Shown here: positions 23,660-36,079 of the stretch, one piece after another
Layout of the letters: every line of letters begins with the position of its first letter
How positions within the stretch are numbered: position 1 is the first letter of the stretch
Source: Cephalopachus bancanus
Lineage: Eukaryota; Chordata; Mammalia; Primates; Tarsiidae
NCBI GenBank assembly: GCA_027257055.1
Contig: JAPVLO010000074.1
Coordinates: 558,001 to 622,000, forward strand
Length of the DNA stretch: 64,000 nucleotides
Direction of reading: 5' to 3'
Translations under genes and position numbers: made by a program
Notes under the pieces: generated by a model
Databases searched by the model: none
Told to the model about the DNA's origin: nothing
Seen by the model: the letters and a program-made list of their open reading frames with translations, nothing else

Positions 23660-26600
23660 ACATGCACCAACCTAAAACCAAAAGAAAGACAAAAAACCAA
23701 GTGGAAGAACAACAACTCTATAAGAACTCTATGATAGGAATGAAATATCACATTTCAATAATTAGACTGAATGTGAATGGACTAAATGCAACACTGAAAA
23801 GACATAGAACGGTAAAATCGATAAAATATCACCAGGCAACAATATACAGCCTTCAAGAGACCCATCTCACTAGAAAGGACATGCACAGACTCAAAGAAAG
23901 AGGATGGGAAACAAATTTTCAGGCTAATGGAACACAAAGAAAGGAGGAATCACGATCTTAATTTAAGACAAAATACCATTTAAGCTATCAAAAATTAAAA
24001 AAGATACAGAGGGCCACTACATAATGATAAAAGGTTCACTTCATCAACAAAAAATATCTATCCTAAACATATATGCACCCAACATAGGTGTGCCAACTTT
24101 CATAAAGTAACTTCTAGAAAAACTAAAGAAAGATATTGACTCTAAAGCAATCATAACTGGGGACTTTAATACCCCACTCACAACCCTAGACAGATCATCA
24201 GGACAAAAAATCACCAAAGAGGTCCTCAGTGTGACTCTTGACCAAATGGACTTAATTGATACCTACAGAACCCTCCATCCAAAGACCACAGATACACATT
24301 CTACTCATCACCACATGGAATGTACTCTAAGATCAACCACATATTTGGCCATAAATCAAGCATAAACAAATCTAAAAGGACTGAAATTTTACCATGCACC
24401 TTCTCGGTCCACAGTGGAATAAAAATAAACATTAACACCAACAAGTTCCCCCCCAAAACCCACAAAGACATGGACACTAAACAGCATGATGCTAAACAAC
24501 TCCTGGGTCAATGATGAAATCAAAACAGAGATCAAAAGATACCTGGAAACAAATGAAAATGAAGAAACATCTTACCAAAATCTCTGGGATGCCATGAAAG
24601 CTATAGTAAGAGGGGAATTTATATCCCTACAAACACACATGAAGAAAATGGAAGGATCACAAATTAACAGCCTAATGAGCCACCTAAGAAAGCTGGAAAA
24701 GCAAGATCACAAAATACCTAATTTCAGTAGAAGAATCCAGATCACCAAAATAAAAGCCCAAATCCAGGACATAGAAGACAAAAAGATAATACAAAAAATC
24801 AATGAAACAAAAAGCGGATTCTTTGAAAGGATAAACAAGATCGATGGTCCCCTAGGTAGATTGACCAAGAAAATAGAGAAAAATCCCAAATAAGCACAAT
24901 CAGAAACACAAAAGATGAAGACACATCTGACCCTGAAGAAATACAAAAGATCCTTAGAGACTACTATGTACACTTGTATGGAAACAAACTTGAAAACTTC
25001 AAGGAAATGGAGGACTTTCTGTCATCACACAACCTGCCTAGGTTGAAACAAGAAGAAATTGAGACCCTAAATAGACCAATAACAATCAAGGAAATTGAGT
25101 ACGTAATAAGAAAACTACCTACCAAAAAAAACCCTGGACCAGATGGCTTTCCAGCAGAGTTCTAAAAGACATTCAAGGAGGAGCTGATTCCAATCCTACT
25201 GAAGGTATTTAAGGTGATTGAGAAACATGGAACCCTTCCCAAATCAATTTATGAAGCTAACATCACATTGATACCCAAGCCAGGTAAAGATCCAACAAAG
25301 AAAGAGAACTACAGGCCAATATCTTTGATGAACATAGATGCTAAAATTCTCAACAAGATCCTAGCAAATGGGATTCAACAACATATCTCAAAAATCATCC
25401 ATCATGACTTAGTAGGCTTCATACCTGGGATGCAAGGCTGGTTCAACATTCGTAAAACCATAAATGTAATTAAATACATTCTGTTTTTGTCAAAACAAAA
25501 ACCACATGATTATATCATTAGATGCAGAAAAAGCTTTTGATAAAATCCAGTGCCACTTCTTGATAAAAACCCTTGAACATCTAGGCATACAGGGAACATA
25601 CCCAAAGTAGTAAAAGCTATCTACGAGAAACCCACAACCAGCATACTCCTAAATGGACAAAAATTGGAAACATTTCCCCTGAAAACTGGAACAAGACAAG
25701 GATGCCCACTCTCACCCCTCTTGTTCAACATAGCATTGGAAGTCCTGGCTTGAGCAATCAGAGAAGAGAAGGCAATCAGGGGTATCCAAATAGGAAAAGA
25801 GGAAGTCAAGTTTTCTCTCTTTGCGGATGACATGATTGTATACCTTGAAAACCCAAGACAATCTGTCGAAAACCTCCTTACACTGATAAAGGCCTTTGGC
25901 AAAGTCTCAGGATATAAAATATATGTGCAAAAGACAATCGCATTTCTTTACACCAATAATAAACAAACAGAAACCCAAATAAAAAGCACAATTCCATTCA
26001 CAATAGCCACACACAAAAAATGAAATACCTTGGCATCTTCCTAACCAGAGATGTGAAAGACCTTTACAATGAAAACTACAAAACATTGATCAGAGAAATC
26101 AAAGATGACACAAACAAGTGGAAAAATATCCCATGCTCATGGATTGGAAGAATCAACATTGTGAAGATGTCCATTTTACCTAAGGCAATCTACAAATTCA
26201 ATGCAATACCCATCAAATTACCAGCAATATTCTTCTCAGACCTAGAAAAAACAACACAGGAATTCATATGGAAACACAAACGACCAAGAATAGCCAGAAC
26301 AATCCTCAGCTAAAAAAACCAAAGCAGGAGGTATTACCTTACCAGACTTCAAACTTTACTATAAAGCTACAATCATCAAAACAGCTTGGTACTGGTATAG
26401 GAACAGGCATGTAGATCAACGGAATAGAATCGAGATTCCAGAAGTGAAACCTCAATTTCTCAACCAACACATCTTTGACAAAGCCTCCACCACCTACCAC
26501 TGGGGAGAGGAGAACCTATTCAGTAAATGGTGCTGGGAAAACTGGCTGACCATGTGCAGAAGATTGAAATAGGACCCCTATCTATTCCCATACACAAAAA

Positions 26601-27520
26601 TTAACTCCAAATGGATCAGAGACCCAAATGTAAAACCTCAAACCATAAGAACCTTAGAAAATGAAGGACATACCCTCATGGAAATTGGAACTGGCATCCA
26701 ATTCCTGAACAAAACCTGAAACCCACAGACCATAAGAGATAAGATAGACAAGTGGGACCTCATTAAACTGACAAGCTTCTGCAAAGCCAAAGAAACCACC
26801 GAGAGAGCAGGGAGACAGCCTACAGACTGGGAAAAAGTATCTGCCAACTCCAAGTCTGACAAAGGCTTAACATCTTGAATCTACAAGGAACTCAAACGTG
26901 CTGAAAAGAAAAAAACAAACATCTCTATTATAAAATGGGCAAAAGATATGAACAGACACTTCACAAAGGAAAATATCTGAGCAGCCAACAGACACAAGAA
27001 GAAATGTTCAACCTTACTAATCATCAGGGAGATGCAAATCAAAACCACACTGAGATACCACCTAACTCCTGTCAGAATGGCAATTATCAATAACTTAAAA
27101 ATAACAGTTGCTGGAGAGAATGTGGTGTAAAGGGAACACTTCTACACTGTTGGTGGGAGTGTAAACTAATGCAACCTCTGTGGAGAGCAGTGTGGCAATT
27201 CCTAAAAGCTCTGAATATCAACCTCCTGTATGACCCTGCAATCCCCCTACCGGGAATATACCCTGAAGAACTCAAATCACTCTATCACAAAGATACCTGC
27301 ACACAAATGTTTATCGCAGCATAGTTCGCAATAGCAAGAATCTGGAACCAACCATGCTGTCCATCAAAAGAGGACGGGATTTTAAAAATGTGATACATAT
27401 ACACAATGGAATACTATGCAGTCATAAAAAAGAACAATATCATGAATTTCGCAGCAACCTGGATGGAACTAGAGTCTATAATACTGAGTGACCTCTCACA
27501 GAAACAAAGATCTGAGTATC
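23660..27520 (+). pseudogene. L1 ORF2 remnant (endonuclease / reverse transcriptase)
   Basis: ORF2p of L1 nicks target DNA and reverse-transcribes L1 RNA at the nick. The order here is intact but the frame is not. The endonuclease starts at about 23735 with 'LNVNGLNATLKRHR' (active-site Asn) and 'LQETHLT' (active-site Glu). A middle piece lies at 24486-24893. The reverse transcriptase begins near 25130 ('GPDGFPAEF*') with '[20 protein letters not shown]' and the catalytic FADDM at 25819-25835. The C-terminal HCWWEC Cys-His motif is at 27145-27162. At least eight stops or frameshifts separate the readable blocks (25165, 25540, 26313 and others). No complete product is possible. Confidence 0.92.
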
Positions 27521-27767
27521 ACATGTTCTCACTCATATAGTGGACCTTGAACATCCAACGTATTACCATAAGAAAATGACTGATGGTAGTGGGAAGCTAT
27601 GGGGGGGAGATGGGAAGGGAGATGAGATTAATGGTAGCAAACATCTGTCTGGGGACAGGGAGACACCTCTTATCAACAAGGGTGCCTGAACGAAGCATAT
27701 TTGTATACCTAACCCTTAACTGTACCCCACATTATCATAATAAAAAATATTGATTATATATTAAAAA

Positions 27768-27782
27768 AAGAAATATTTGGCA
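27768..27782 (+). repeat. Target-site duplication, right copy
   Basis: aagaaatatttggca, identical to 21098-21112. The old L1 interrupted by the insertion resumes immediately after it. Confidence 0.95.
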
Positions 27783-27860
27783 CACTCCCATAACAGATAT
27801 TTGTCCTCATGTTGTGTTCTTACAGCTTTACAGTTTTAACTTTAAACTATGATGCAATTA
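27783..27860 (-). repeat. Old L1, continuation after insertion
   Basis: 'cttacagctttacagtttta' continues the old antisense L1 that stopped at 21112. Confidence 0.55.
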
Positions 27861-27869
27861 TATGCAGAG

Positions 27870-28075
27870 GTGAATGTGCTAGAGCTTAAGCTCCAGGTCA
27901 GACTGGCATAAATTCTGTTCTTGCCACACACTCTGTTCTGCAATATGGTACAATATTGCCTCACTACCTAAGCCTCTGTAGTCTTATTTATAAATTAGAG
28001 ACAATACTAACTAGAACTCAAGTAATAATTACTTTCATGATTATGTAAGGTTATACAATAAGTTCCTTAGCCTGA
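27870..28075 (+). repeat. MIR-like SINE
   Basis: 'gcctctgtagtcttatttat' followed by 'aattagagacaatact' and 'gattatgtaaggtt' follows the MIR core and 3' half in order. It is old and moderately confident. Confidence 0.5.
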
Positions 28076-28109
28076 TGACTGAGTCATTCCTTAGTTCATT
28101 TTAAATAAT

Positions 28110-28900
28110 GCCATCCATTGCTTTATTAGTATTTTTTAAACTTTTTAACATACATACAGAATAGATCTCTATGAACTATATTTCATAGCGCATATATGCA
28201 TATATAATAAGCTAGCTGAATCTTTACAAACTAAATACATCCATATACCTATTACCCAAATCAAGAAACAGAAACTTCACAGAGAAATTCCCCTTTTGCC
28301 CTATTCTGGCTACTACCCTCATTATTCCTAATAGTAATCACTTTTATAACTTTCTTTAAATGTACGTTTAATTGAAAAATAATAATTGTGAATATTTAGA
28401 GTTTACTATGTGATATTTTAATCTATGTATACATTGTAGAAATATTTAAGCAAGGTAATTATCATACTTATCATTTGCCACCTCATTACTTTTTTATTAT
28501 GAAAAGACTAAATATCTATTCTCTTAGCAACTTGAAATATAAAATACATCAATTGTGATCACCATGCAGAACAATAGATCACTTAAACTCATTCTTCCAA
28601 TCTAACTGAAACTTTATCCCTATTGATCATCTTCCTTTTCCCCTTCTCAACCCCTTCCCACCAGCCTGCTTAACCACCATTCTACTCTGTTCTATGATAT
28701 CGACTTTTTTTAGATTTCATATATAAATGAGATCATTTGGTATTTGTCTTTTTATGTCTGGCTTATTTCACCTAGCATAATGTCTTGAAACTCCATTCCT
28801 GTTATTGAGACTGTCAGAACAACATTCTTTCCTTAAGGCAGTATTATGTTCTTCATACTAAATATGCTTTAAAAGGTTTTTTTTGAGGAAGAAGGAATGA
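28110..28900 (-). repeat. Old L1 3' ends (two pieces)
   Basis: From about 28480, antisense old L1 3' UTR: 'tctaactgaaactttatccc', 'aaccaccattctactctgtt', 'tttatgtctggcttatttca'. 28150-28330 resembles another old L1 3' UTR ('aatcaagaaacagaaac'). Both are non-coding. Confidence 0.65.
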
Positions 28901-28996
28901 AGATTTCACCATGTTACAATGTGTCTAGCAATATCACCACACAAGCACTTTTTAAAAAAATTACCTTGTTTTACAATAATTGAGATAGAGAAGGCA

Positions 28997-29196
28997 TTTT
29001 TCAAAAGGCTATAGTGTGCATCAATTTTTGAACATTTGGTATACTCAAGTAGACTAATATCTTCCTTAATAGTTTGTATGATTATCAATTTGCTAGAAAC
29101 ATAGATATTAGTTTCATGAATAATTGTTTAAACCAAAGATGAAGCACTTTAGGTATATGATACTAAAGAATGATTAACAGATAGTAGGCACTTTCC
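28997..29196 (+). repeat. Source-like copy of the insert at 4418-4620
   Basis: The reverse complement of this 200-bp stretch matches 4418-4620. Its right edge lies inside a MIR (29170 on) rather than at a repeat boundary. This suggests the copy at 4418 derives from this locus, not from an interspersed family. Confidence 0.75.
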
Positions 29197-29345
29197 TAAA
29201 CAACTCACAGGCTTATCTATTTAATCTTATGAGGTAAGTAGGCACTTATGGTCCACAGTTTGCTAAAGAGACAATTGATTTAAAAAGAGATTATCTAAAC
29301 TGGCCTGGGACCCAACTGGTTAATGCAAAGCTAACATGTGAACCC
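29170..29345 (-). repeat. MIR-like SINE
   Basis: The plus strand follows the reverse complement of MIR: 'atagtaggcactttcctaa', 'tttaatcttatgaggtaag', 'gagattatctaaactggcc', 'aacatgtgaacccca'. Confidence 0.55.
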
Positions 29346-29829
29346 CAGAAGGTTAACTTCAGATATCATGCACTTAATAACTACATCATGTCAACTCAAC
29401 ACACGTGCCATGAAGGGGCACAAATCCTGAACATGTGCTCCAATACCTGTAAAAATACAAAACATCTTTCTGGAACCTAGGTCAAGAAGTGAGGCTGATT
29501 AACCAATTCTTAGGTTCAGATAGTAAATGTCATAAAAGGCATTTGGATTTTCTTTTAGAAGAGGTTAATATATAAAATATACTTTTTAACTTTAAAATGT
29601 TTTATTTTAAAGATGTGGGTACAAGTCAAGGTTAGGTATACAAATATTCCTTACGCAGGTACCCTTGTTGATGAGGTGTGCCCCCCCAAGGGAGATCCCC
29701 AGGCAGATTCCAGCTACTGCCAATTCTATCTTCCCACCTTCCCACTCCCCGTGGTTTCCTGCTACTTTCAATCCTTTTCTTATAGTGTTATGATAGCTGT
29801 TCAAGGACCACTTGTGAGTGAGACTGTGT

Positions 29830-32800
29830 GATACTCAGTTCATTGTTTCTATGAAAGATCACTCAGTATTATAGACTCTAAGTTCATCAGGGTGCTGCAA
29901 AGTTCATGATTTTCTTCTTTTTTTATGACTGTATAATATTCCTTTGTGTATATTTACCACATTTTTTAAATCCAGTCCTCTTTTGATGAGCAGCATGGCT
30001 GGTTCCATGTTCTTGCTATTGTGAACAATGCTATGATAAACATATGTGTGCCAGTATCTTTTTTGTAAAGTGATTTGAGTTCTTCCAGGTATAATCCCAG
30101 TAAGGGTATTGTGGGGTCACATGGAAGGTCAATTTTTAGAACTTTTAGGAATTGCCACACTGTTTTCCACAGAGGCCGTACTAGTTTACACTCTCACCAA
30201 CAGTGTAGAAGTGTTCCCTTTTCACCACATCCTCTCCAGCATCTGTTATTTTTTGAGTTATTGACATGATCATCCTGTCTGGAGGTAGGTGGTATCTCAG
30301 TGTAGTTTTAATTTGCATTTCTTTGATGACTAGTGTGGTTGAACATTATTCCATGTATCTATTGACCACACATACATCTTCTTTTGAGAACTGCTTATTC
30401 ATATCTTTTGCTCACTTTGTAATGGGGCTGTTTGTTTTTCTTTTCAGCATGTTTGAGTTCCTTGTAGATTCTAGATATTAAACCTCTGTCAGACATACAG
30501 TTGGCAACTAATTTTCCCCAGTCTGTGGGCTGTTTCCCTGCTCTCTTGATGGTTTCTTTGGCTTTGCAGAAGCTTGTCAGTTTGATGAGGTCCCACTAGT
30601 CTATCTTATCTCTAATGACATGGGCACTTGGGGTTTTGATCAGAAATTGATTGTCAGTTCCAATTTCCATAAGGGTGTCTCCTGCATCATCTAAGGTTCA
30701 TATAGTTTGAGGTTTTGCATTTAGGTCTCTGATCCATTTAAAGATGATTTTTGAGTATGGGGATAAGTAGGGGTCTTGTCTGAGTCTTCTGCATGTAATC
30801 AGCTAGTTTTCCCAGCATCATTTACTGAATAGGTTCTCCTTTTCCCAGTGGTTGGTGGTGGAGGCTTTGTCAAAGATGAGTTGGTTGAGAAATTGAAGTT
30901 TTGCTTCTGGAATTTCAATTCTGTTCCATTGGTCTATATGCCTGTTCTTGTACCAATGCCAGGCTGTTTTGATTACTGTAGCTTTATAATAAAGTTTAAA
31001 GTCTGGGAGTGTGATACCTTCTGCTTTGTTTTTTATTTTTATTTATTTTTATTTTTATTTTTGCTGAGAATTACTTTGGCTATTTGTGGTAGTTTATATT
31101 TCCCTATGAATTCCTGTATTGTAGTTTCTAGGTCTGAGAACAATGTTGCTGGTAATTTGATGGGTATTGCATTAAATCTGTAGATTGCCTTAGGTAGAAT
31201 GGACATCTTACAACGTTGATTCTTCCAATCCATGAGAATGGAATATTTTTCCACTTGTTTGTGTTGTCTTTGAATTCTTTGAGCAGTGTTTTGAGGTTTT
31301 TATTTTAAAGGTCCTTCACCTCTCTAGTTAGGAAGGTATAAGATATTTCATTTTTTTGTGGCTATAGTGAATGGGATTGTGATTTTTATTTGGGTTTCTG
31401 TTTGTTTATTATTGGTGCATAGAAATGCAATTGTCTTTTTGGAAATTTATTATATATCCTGAAACTTTGCCAAAGTCCTTTAAGAGTGCAAGAAGGTTTT
31501 TGATAGATTCTCTTGGGTTTTCAAGGTATGCAATCAAGTCATCTGCAAAGACAGATTACTTGACTTCTTCTTTTCCTATTTGAATACCCCTGATTACCTT
31601 CTCTTCTTTGGTTGTTCTACCTGGGACTTCCAAAACTATATTGATCAGGGGTGGTGAGAGTGGGTATACTTGTCTTGCTTCAGTTTTCAGGGGAAATGGT
31701 TCCAATTTTTGTCTGTTTAGCAGTATGCTAACTGTGGGTTTCTTGTAGATGACTTTCACTATTTTGAGGTATGTTCCACCTATGCCTGGATGTTCAAGGG
31801 TTGTTATCAATAAGGGGTGCTGGATTTTATCAATAACTTTTTCTGCATCTAATGATATAATCATGTGGTTTTTGTTTTTATGTCTGTTGCTGTATTTAAC
31901 GATGTTTATGGTCTTACAAATGTCAAACCCACCTTGCATCCCAGGGATGAAGCCTACTTGGTTGTGGTGTATGATTTTCATGATATGTTGTTGAATCCCG
32001 TTTGCTAGGATCTTGTTGAGAATTTTAGCATCTATGTTCATCAAGGTATTTGGCCTGTAATTCTCTTTCTTTGTGGGATCTTTGCCTGACTTGGGTATCA
32101 ATGTGATGTTAGCTTCATAAAATGATTTGAAAAGAGTTCTATCTTTCTCAATCCCCTGGAATCATTTCAATAGCATAAGTATTAGTTCTTCCTTGTATGT
32201 TTTGTTGAATTCTGCTATAAAGCCATCTGGTCCAGGGCTTTTTTTTTTTTTTTTTTGTAGTTAGTTTTCTTATGACATAGTCAATTTTCCTGGATTGTTA
32301 TTGGTCTATTTAGGATCTTGATTTCTTCTTGTTTCAACCTGGGGAGGTTGTGTGATGTCAGAAAGTCCTTCATTTCCTTTAGGTTTTCAAGTTTGTTTCC
32401 ATACAAGTGTACATAGTAGTCTCCAATAATCTTTTGTATTTCTTCAGTGTCAGCTGTGACTTCATCTTTTGTGTTTCTGATTGTGTTTATTTGGGCTTTT
32501 TCTTTCTTTTTCTTGGTCAGTCTAGCTATAGGACCATCAATCTTGTTTATCCTTTCAAAGAACCAGTTTTTTGTTTCATTGATATTTTGTGCTATATTTT
32601 TGACTTCTATGTCCCAGATTTGGGCTTTTATTTTGGTAATCTGGATTCTTCTGCCTAAGTTAGGGTTTTGAATTTTGCCTTTCCAGCTTCCATATGTGAA
32701 TTGTTAGGCTGTTAACTTGTGATCTTCCTGTTTTCTTTATGTGAGTTTGTAGTGATATGAATTCCCCACTTACTATTGAAGTCATGGCATCCCAGAGGTT

Positions 32801-33700
32801 TTGGTAAGATGTTTCTTCATTTTCATGTATCTTTTATTCTTTGTTTTGATTTCCATGTTGACCCAGGAGTTGCTAGCATCATGCTGTTTAGTGTCCACGT
32901 CTTTGTGGGTTTGGGGGAAACTTTGTTGGTGTTGATATTTCTTTTCATTCCACTGTGGTCTGAGAAGGTGCATGGCAGAATTTCAATCTTATGAAGTTTG
33001 TTTGTACTTGATTTATGGTCAAAGATGTGGTTGATCTTAGAGTGCATTCCATGTGGTAATGAGTAGAATGTATATTCTGTGGTCATTGGTGGAGTGTTCT
33101 GTTGGTAACAATGAAATCCATTTGGTCAAGAGTCACATTGAGTTTCTGGATCTCCTAGCTAAATTTTTGTCTTGATAATCTGTCTAGGGTTGTGAGTAGA
33201 GTTAGAGTCAATATATCTTTTTTAAGTTTGCCTAGAAGCTGCTTTATGAAAATTAGTGTTCCTGTGTTGGATGCATCTATGTTTAGGATGGATATTTCTG
33301 ATTGATGGATTATACCTTTTATCATTTTATAGTGACTGTATGTATCTTTATAAATTTTTGAGAGCTAAAAGGGTATTCTGTCAGATAGTAAGATTGCAAC
33401 TCCTGCTTTCTTTTGTGTTCCATTTGCCTGAAATTTTGCTTCCCATCCTCTTACTTTGAGTCTGTGAGTGTCCCTCCTGGTGAGATGAGTCTCTTGGAGA
33501 CACTATATTGTTGCCTCATGATATTTTATCCATTTTGCCATTCTGTGTCTTTTCAGTGGTATATTTAGTCCATGCACATTCAGGCTAATTATTGAAATAT
33601 GAGGGTTTATCCCTGTCATGAGGTTCTTATATTCCTGTTTGTTTGTTCATGAGGTTCTTATATTCCTGTTTGCTTGTTGTCTTTCTTTTGATTTTTAGGT
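29830..33700 (-). pseudogene. L1 ORF2 remnant
   Basis: The longest intact stretch is 31556-32101 (minus, 181 codons): '[17 protein letters not shown]', '[20 protein letters not shown]', '[18 protein letters not shown]', then '[14 protein letters not shown]', the fingers and palm of the reverse transcriptase. The catalytic FADD lies just outside this frame at 31538-31549, so a stop or frameshift separates them. Additional ORF2 pieces lie at 31039-31254 and 29966-30160 ('[20 protein letters not shown]'-like C-terminal text). The protein acted as nickase and reverse transcriptase in the parent element. This copy cannot make it. Confidence 0.9.
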
Positions 33701-33729
33701 TGATTCATGTGTCTTTTTAATCTTTTTCC

Positions 33730-34560
33730 TGCACTCTTGTGAAAAATGTTGGCGTTCTTTTTTCCCTTTCTTCTGTGTTTATACTTTCTTAAGTGTTTCT
33801 TGTAGAGCTGGTCTAGAGGCAGTGTAAGTTCTCAGGGATTGAATGTCTGAAAAAGATTTTAATTCTCCATCACTGATGAAACTTAGCCTGCTGGGTAGGT
33901 TATTCTTGGTTGAAATTGTTTATTTTTGAGAACTTTGAAGATTAGGGTCCAAGTTCTCCTAGCCTGAAGTGTTTTGGTAGCTAAATCTGCTGGCTGTTCT
34001 AATTGGTCTTCCCCAGTAGGTAGTCTGGCCTTTTTCTCTTGCTGTCTTTTGTATTTTTTTCTTTTATACCTACTTTGTTTAGGTGAATTACTATGTGTCA
34101 AGAAGTTGGTCTTCTCATTTGTTGTCTTGCAAGGGTTCTCTGAATCTCTTGTGTTTGAATGGTTGCATTACTGATAAGGGAAAATTTCTTGAATAATTTT
34201 GTAGAATGTTTGTCCAGGGTGGTCTCTGTCTCTCTTTCTGCCTCAGGAAGTCCAATTAGTCTTAGGTTTGGCCTCTTGAAATATGCGCTCATCTCTTGAA
34301 GGTTTTAATCTGTCTTTTTAAGCTTCTTTTCTGTTTTTGAGAGTTTAGTTTAGTTCTTTATTTTGATTCTCAAGCTCTGAGATGCTTTCTTCTGCTTGAC
34401 TAATTCTGCTTTCCATGTTTACTAGTTTAGTATTTATTTCATTCACAGTATTCTTTACTGCTGTTATCTCAGTTATTAATTCCTTCATTCTTTTCTCTTG
34501 TCTCTCCTCAATTTTTTTTTATTCTCTCTATTAATTTCTTGATATCTGGGTTTACAGTCT
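33730..34560 (-). pseudogene. L1 ORF1 remnant
   Basis: Two readable blocks lie in different frames. 34098-34292 (minus) reads 'KRPNLRLIGLPEAERE' and 'TIQTQEIQRTLARQQMRRPT' (RRM start). 33883-34101 (minus) reads 'EDQLEQPADLATKTLQ' and 'KQFQPRITYPAG' (C-terminal domain). A 31-bp tandem duplication (33617-33678) adds a further break near the ORF1/ORF2 spacer. Confidence 0.85.
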
Positions 34561-34809
34561 GAGACCAGACATTCTGGGTGCACTTAATTTTTTGTGTTCT
34601 AAAGTCTGTTTTCTCAGTGTCTGACCTCCCAGGGTTCTGTATGAGACCTATATTCTTCTTTTGGTTTTTCTTCATTTGTGTAGGTTTTTCTGCCCCTCAA
34701 TTTTTTTCCTCTTCTTTAATTCTGTTGTTCAGGGATGGGGGTTGCTTTACTTCTGCTTGCTCAACCTCCTATTCTTCTTCTTTTTTTTTTCTTTTGAGTT
34801 GGAGTCTTA

Positions 34810-35804
34810 TGTCGTGAGCCACAATCACTAGTAAAAGTAAGGTAAAAGGGACCTGAAAACAGGAAAAATGCCGGCTGGGAGCAAGGCCCCAGTAAAATGT
34901 GGCCATGATGGAGGCAAAGCTCCATGGATCCTGTTGATGGACCTTCCCTAACTTTGAAGGATTGCATGCATAGGCTTGAGAATGTTCCCTCTTTAATTGA
35001 CATAATAGATGCGCAAATGAATGATGGCATTAGACAGCAAAAATTATACATAGGCGTAATGGAGGTGAGATTGCAGCAAAAAGGGTGCCCCTTAGGGTGT
35101 GTAAGGATGTTTTTCAGTAACAGCAGGAGGACAAAAAATAAAACGAGTTGACCACTTCCTCATAAACAACAGACCCAAGCTGAGAGCTGGTGGAAAACAA
35201 CCATTTGAGATAAAAAAATAGGTTAAGATATTTTAGGATTAAATAAGTAGTTTAATGAAGATAGAATTTAGAATATTAATATTAAGATAGTAAGATAAGA
35301 TAAACTAGTAAGATAAGAGATATATAATAGTATAAGTGATAGTTAAGAAAATATAGAGACATAAGGATAGAAATAAGATTAATAGAAATAAATATATAGT
35401 AGTAAGTAAGTTTAAATAAGACTTAGGGTTACAGTTTAGCTTTATAGGGTAAGGATATTATAGGCCTATAATAGTAAATAGTTATGAGAAAGTTAGGAAG
35501 AAAACCAGAACGTTCATAAATGTTTGACTTAAGAAAAACACCATCTGTGGTTGAAATTGCTAAAGATCCTTATTGTGAGTGCAAAAAGGATGTACGTGGG
35601 CATTTGGTTAGCAACATAAGATACATTTGTGGGTACAGGGCTGAGTGGAAAACCTATATAAGCTTGTGAAAAATAAATAAAAATTGGCAGAGTCTTGAGC
35701 TCTCCCCAGGAAGAGGATTCCTGTCATTTTCGTCTTTTCTTTTTCACTGCTTCCCAATTCCCCTGTCCCAGGCCCTGACTCTCTCCTGGAGCTGGACTCC
35801 AGCA
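34810..35804 (+). mobile_element. Solo LTR of an endogenous retrovirus, copy 1
   Basis: 995 bp starting TGTCGTGAGCC and ending CTCCAGCA (TG...CA ends), flanked by the 6-bp duplication gtctta (34804-34809, 35805-35810). It contains TATATAAG at 35655-35662 and AATAAA at 35672-35677 and 35676-35681, plus an AT/purine-rich block around 35200-35480. There is no internal viral region, so it is a recombination remnant. The start sequence and the 6-bp duplication fit class II (betaretrovirus-like) elements, by inference. Confidence 0.92.
35655..35681 (+). promoter_or_regulatory. LTR TATA box with overlapping poly-A signals
   Basis: TATATAAG is followed within 20 bp by two overlapping AATAAA signals. 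A start site about 25-30 bp downstream of the TATA box would lie after the poly-A signal, which puts the signal in U3 rather than R. Confidence 0.6.
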
Positions 35805-36079
35805 GTCTTACTCTGCCACCCAGACTGGAGTTCAGTGGCTGCTCCTGGCCACCACAGCCTCGGCCTGCTGGGCTCCGGTGATCCTTCCACCTCAGGCTTC
35901 CAAGTAGCTGGAACTACAGGCGTGCACTACCATGCCGGCTAATTTTTGATTTATTGTAGAGATGAGGTCTCGCCAACTTACCCAGGTGGGTCTCAAACCC
36001 GCGGGCTCAGGCAATTCACTCACCTTGGCCTCCCAAGGTGCGGGATGACAGGCTGAGCCACCAAGCCTGGCTTATTCTT

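Larger units (their letters stand above)
21113..27767 (+). mobile_element. Full-length L1 retrotransposon (inactive)
   Basis: About 6.65 kb bounded by a perfect 15-bp target-site duplication. It has a GC-rich 5' UTR with a YY1-type site, a degraded ORF1, a degraded ORF2 (endonuclease, reverse transcriptase, C-terminal Cys-His segment), a 3' UTR with a G-rich tract near 27600-27660, and a short A-rich tail. The 3' UTR does not look like the human L1PA type. ORF1 and ORF2 are both broken by multiple stops and frameshifts, so the copy cannot be autonomous. It inserted into an older minus-strand L1. Confidence 0.95.
34780..36072 (-). mobile_element. Alu interrupted by a solo LTR
   Basis: Antisense Alu: poly-T and 'gagttggagtct' at 34780-34809, then 'ctctgccacccagactggag' from 35811 to the Alu 5' end at 36072. 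Direct repeats tattcttctt flank it (34770-34779, 36073-36082). The LTR at 34810-35804 splits it near its 3' end. The Alu lies in the 5' UTR of the minus-strand L1, upstream of ORF1. Confidence 0.92.
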
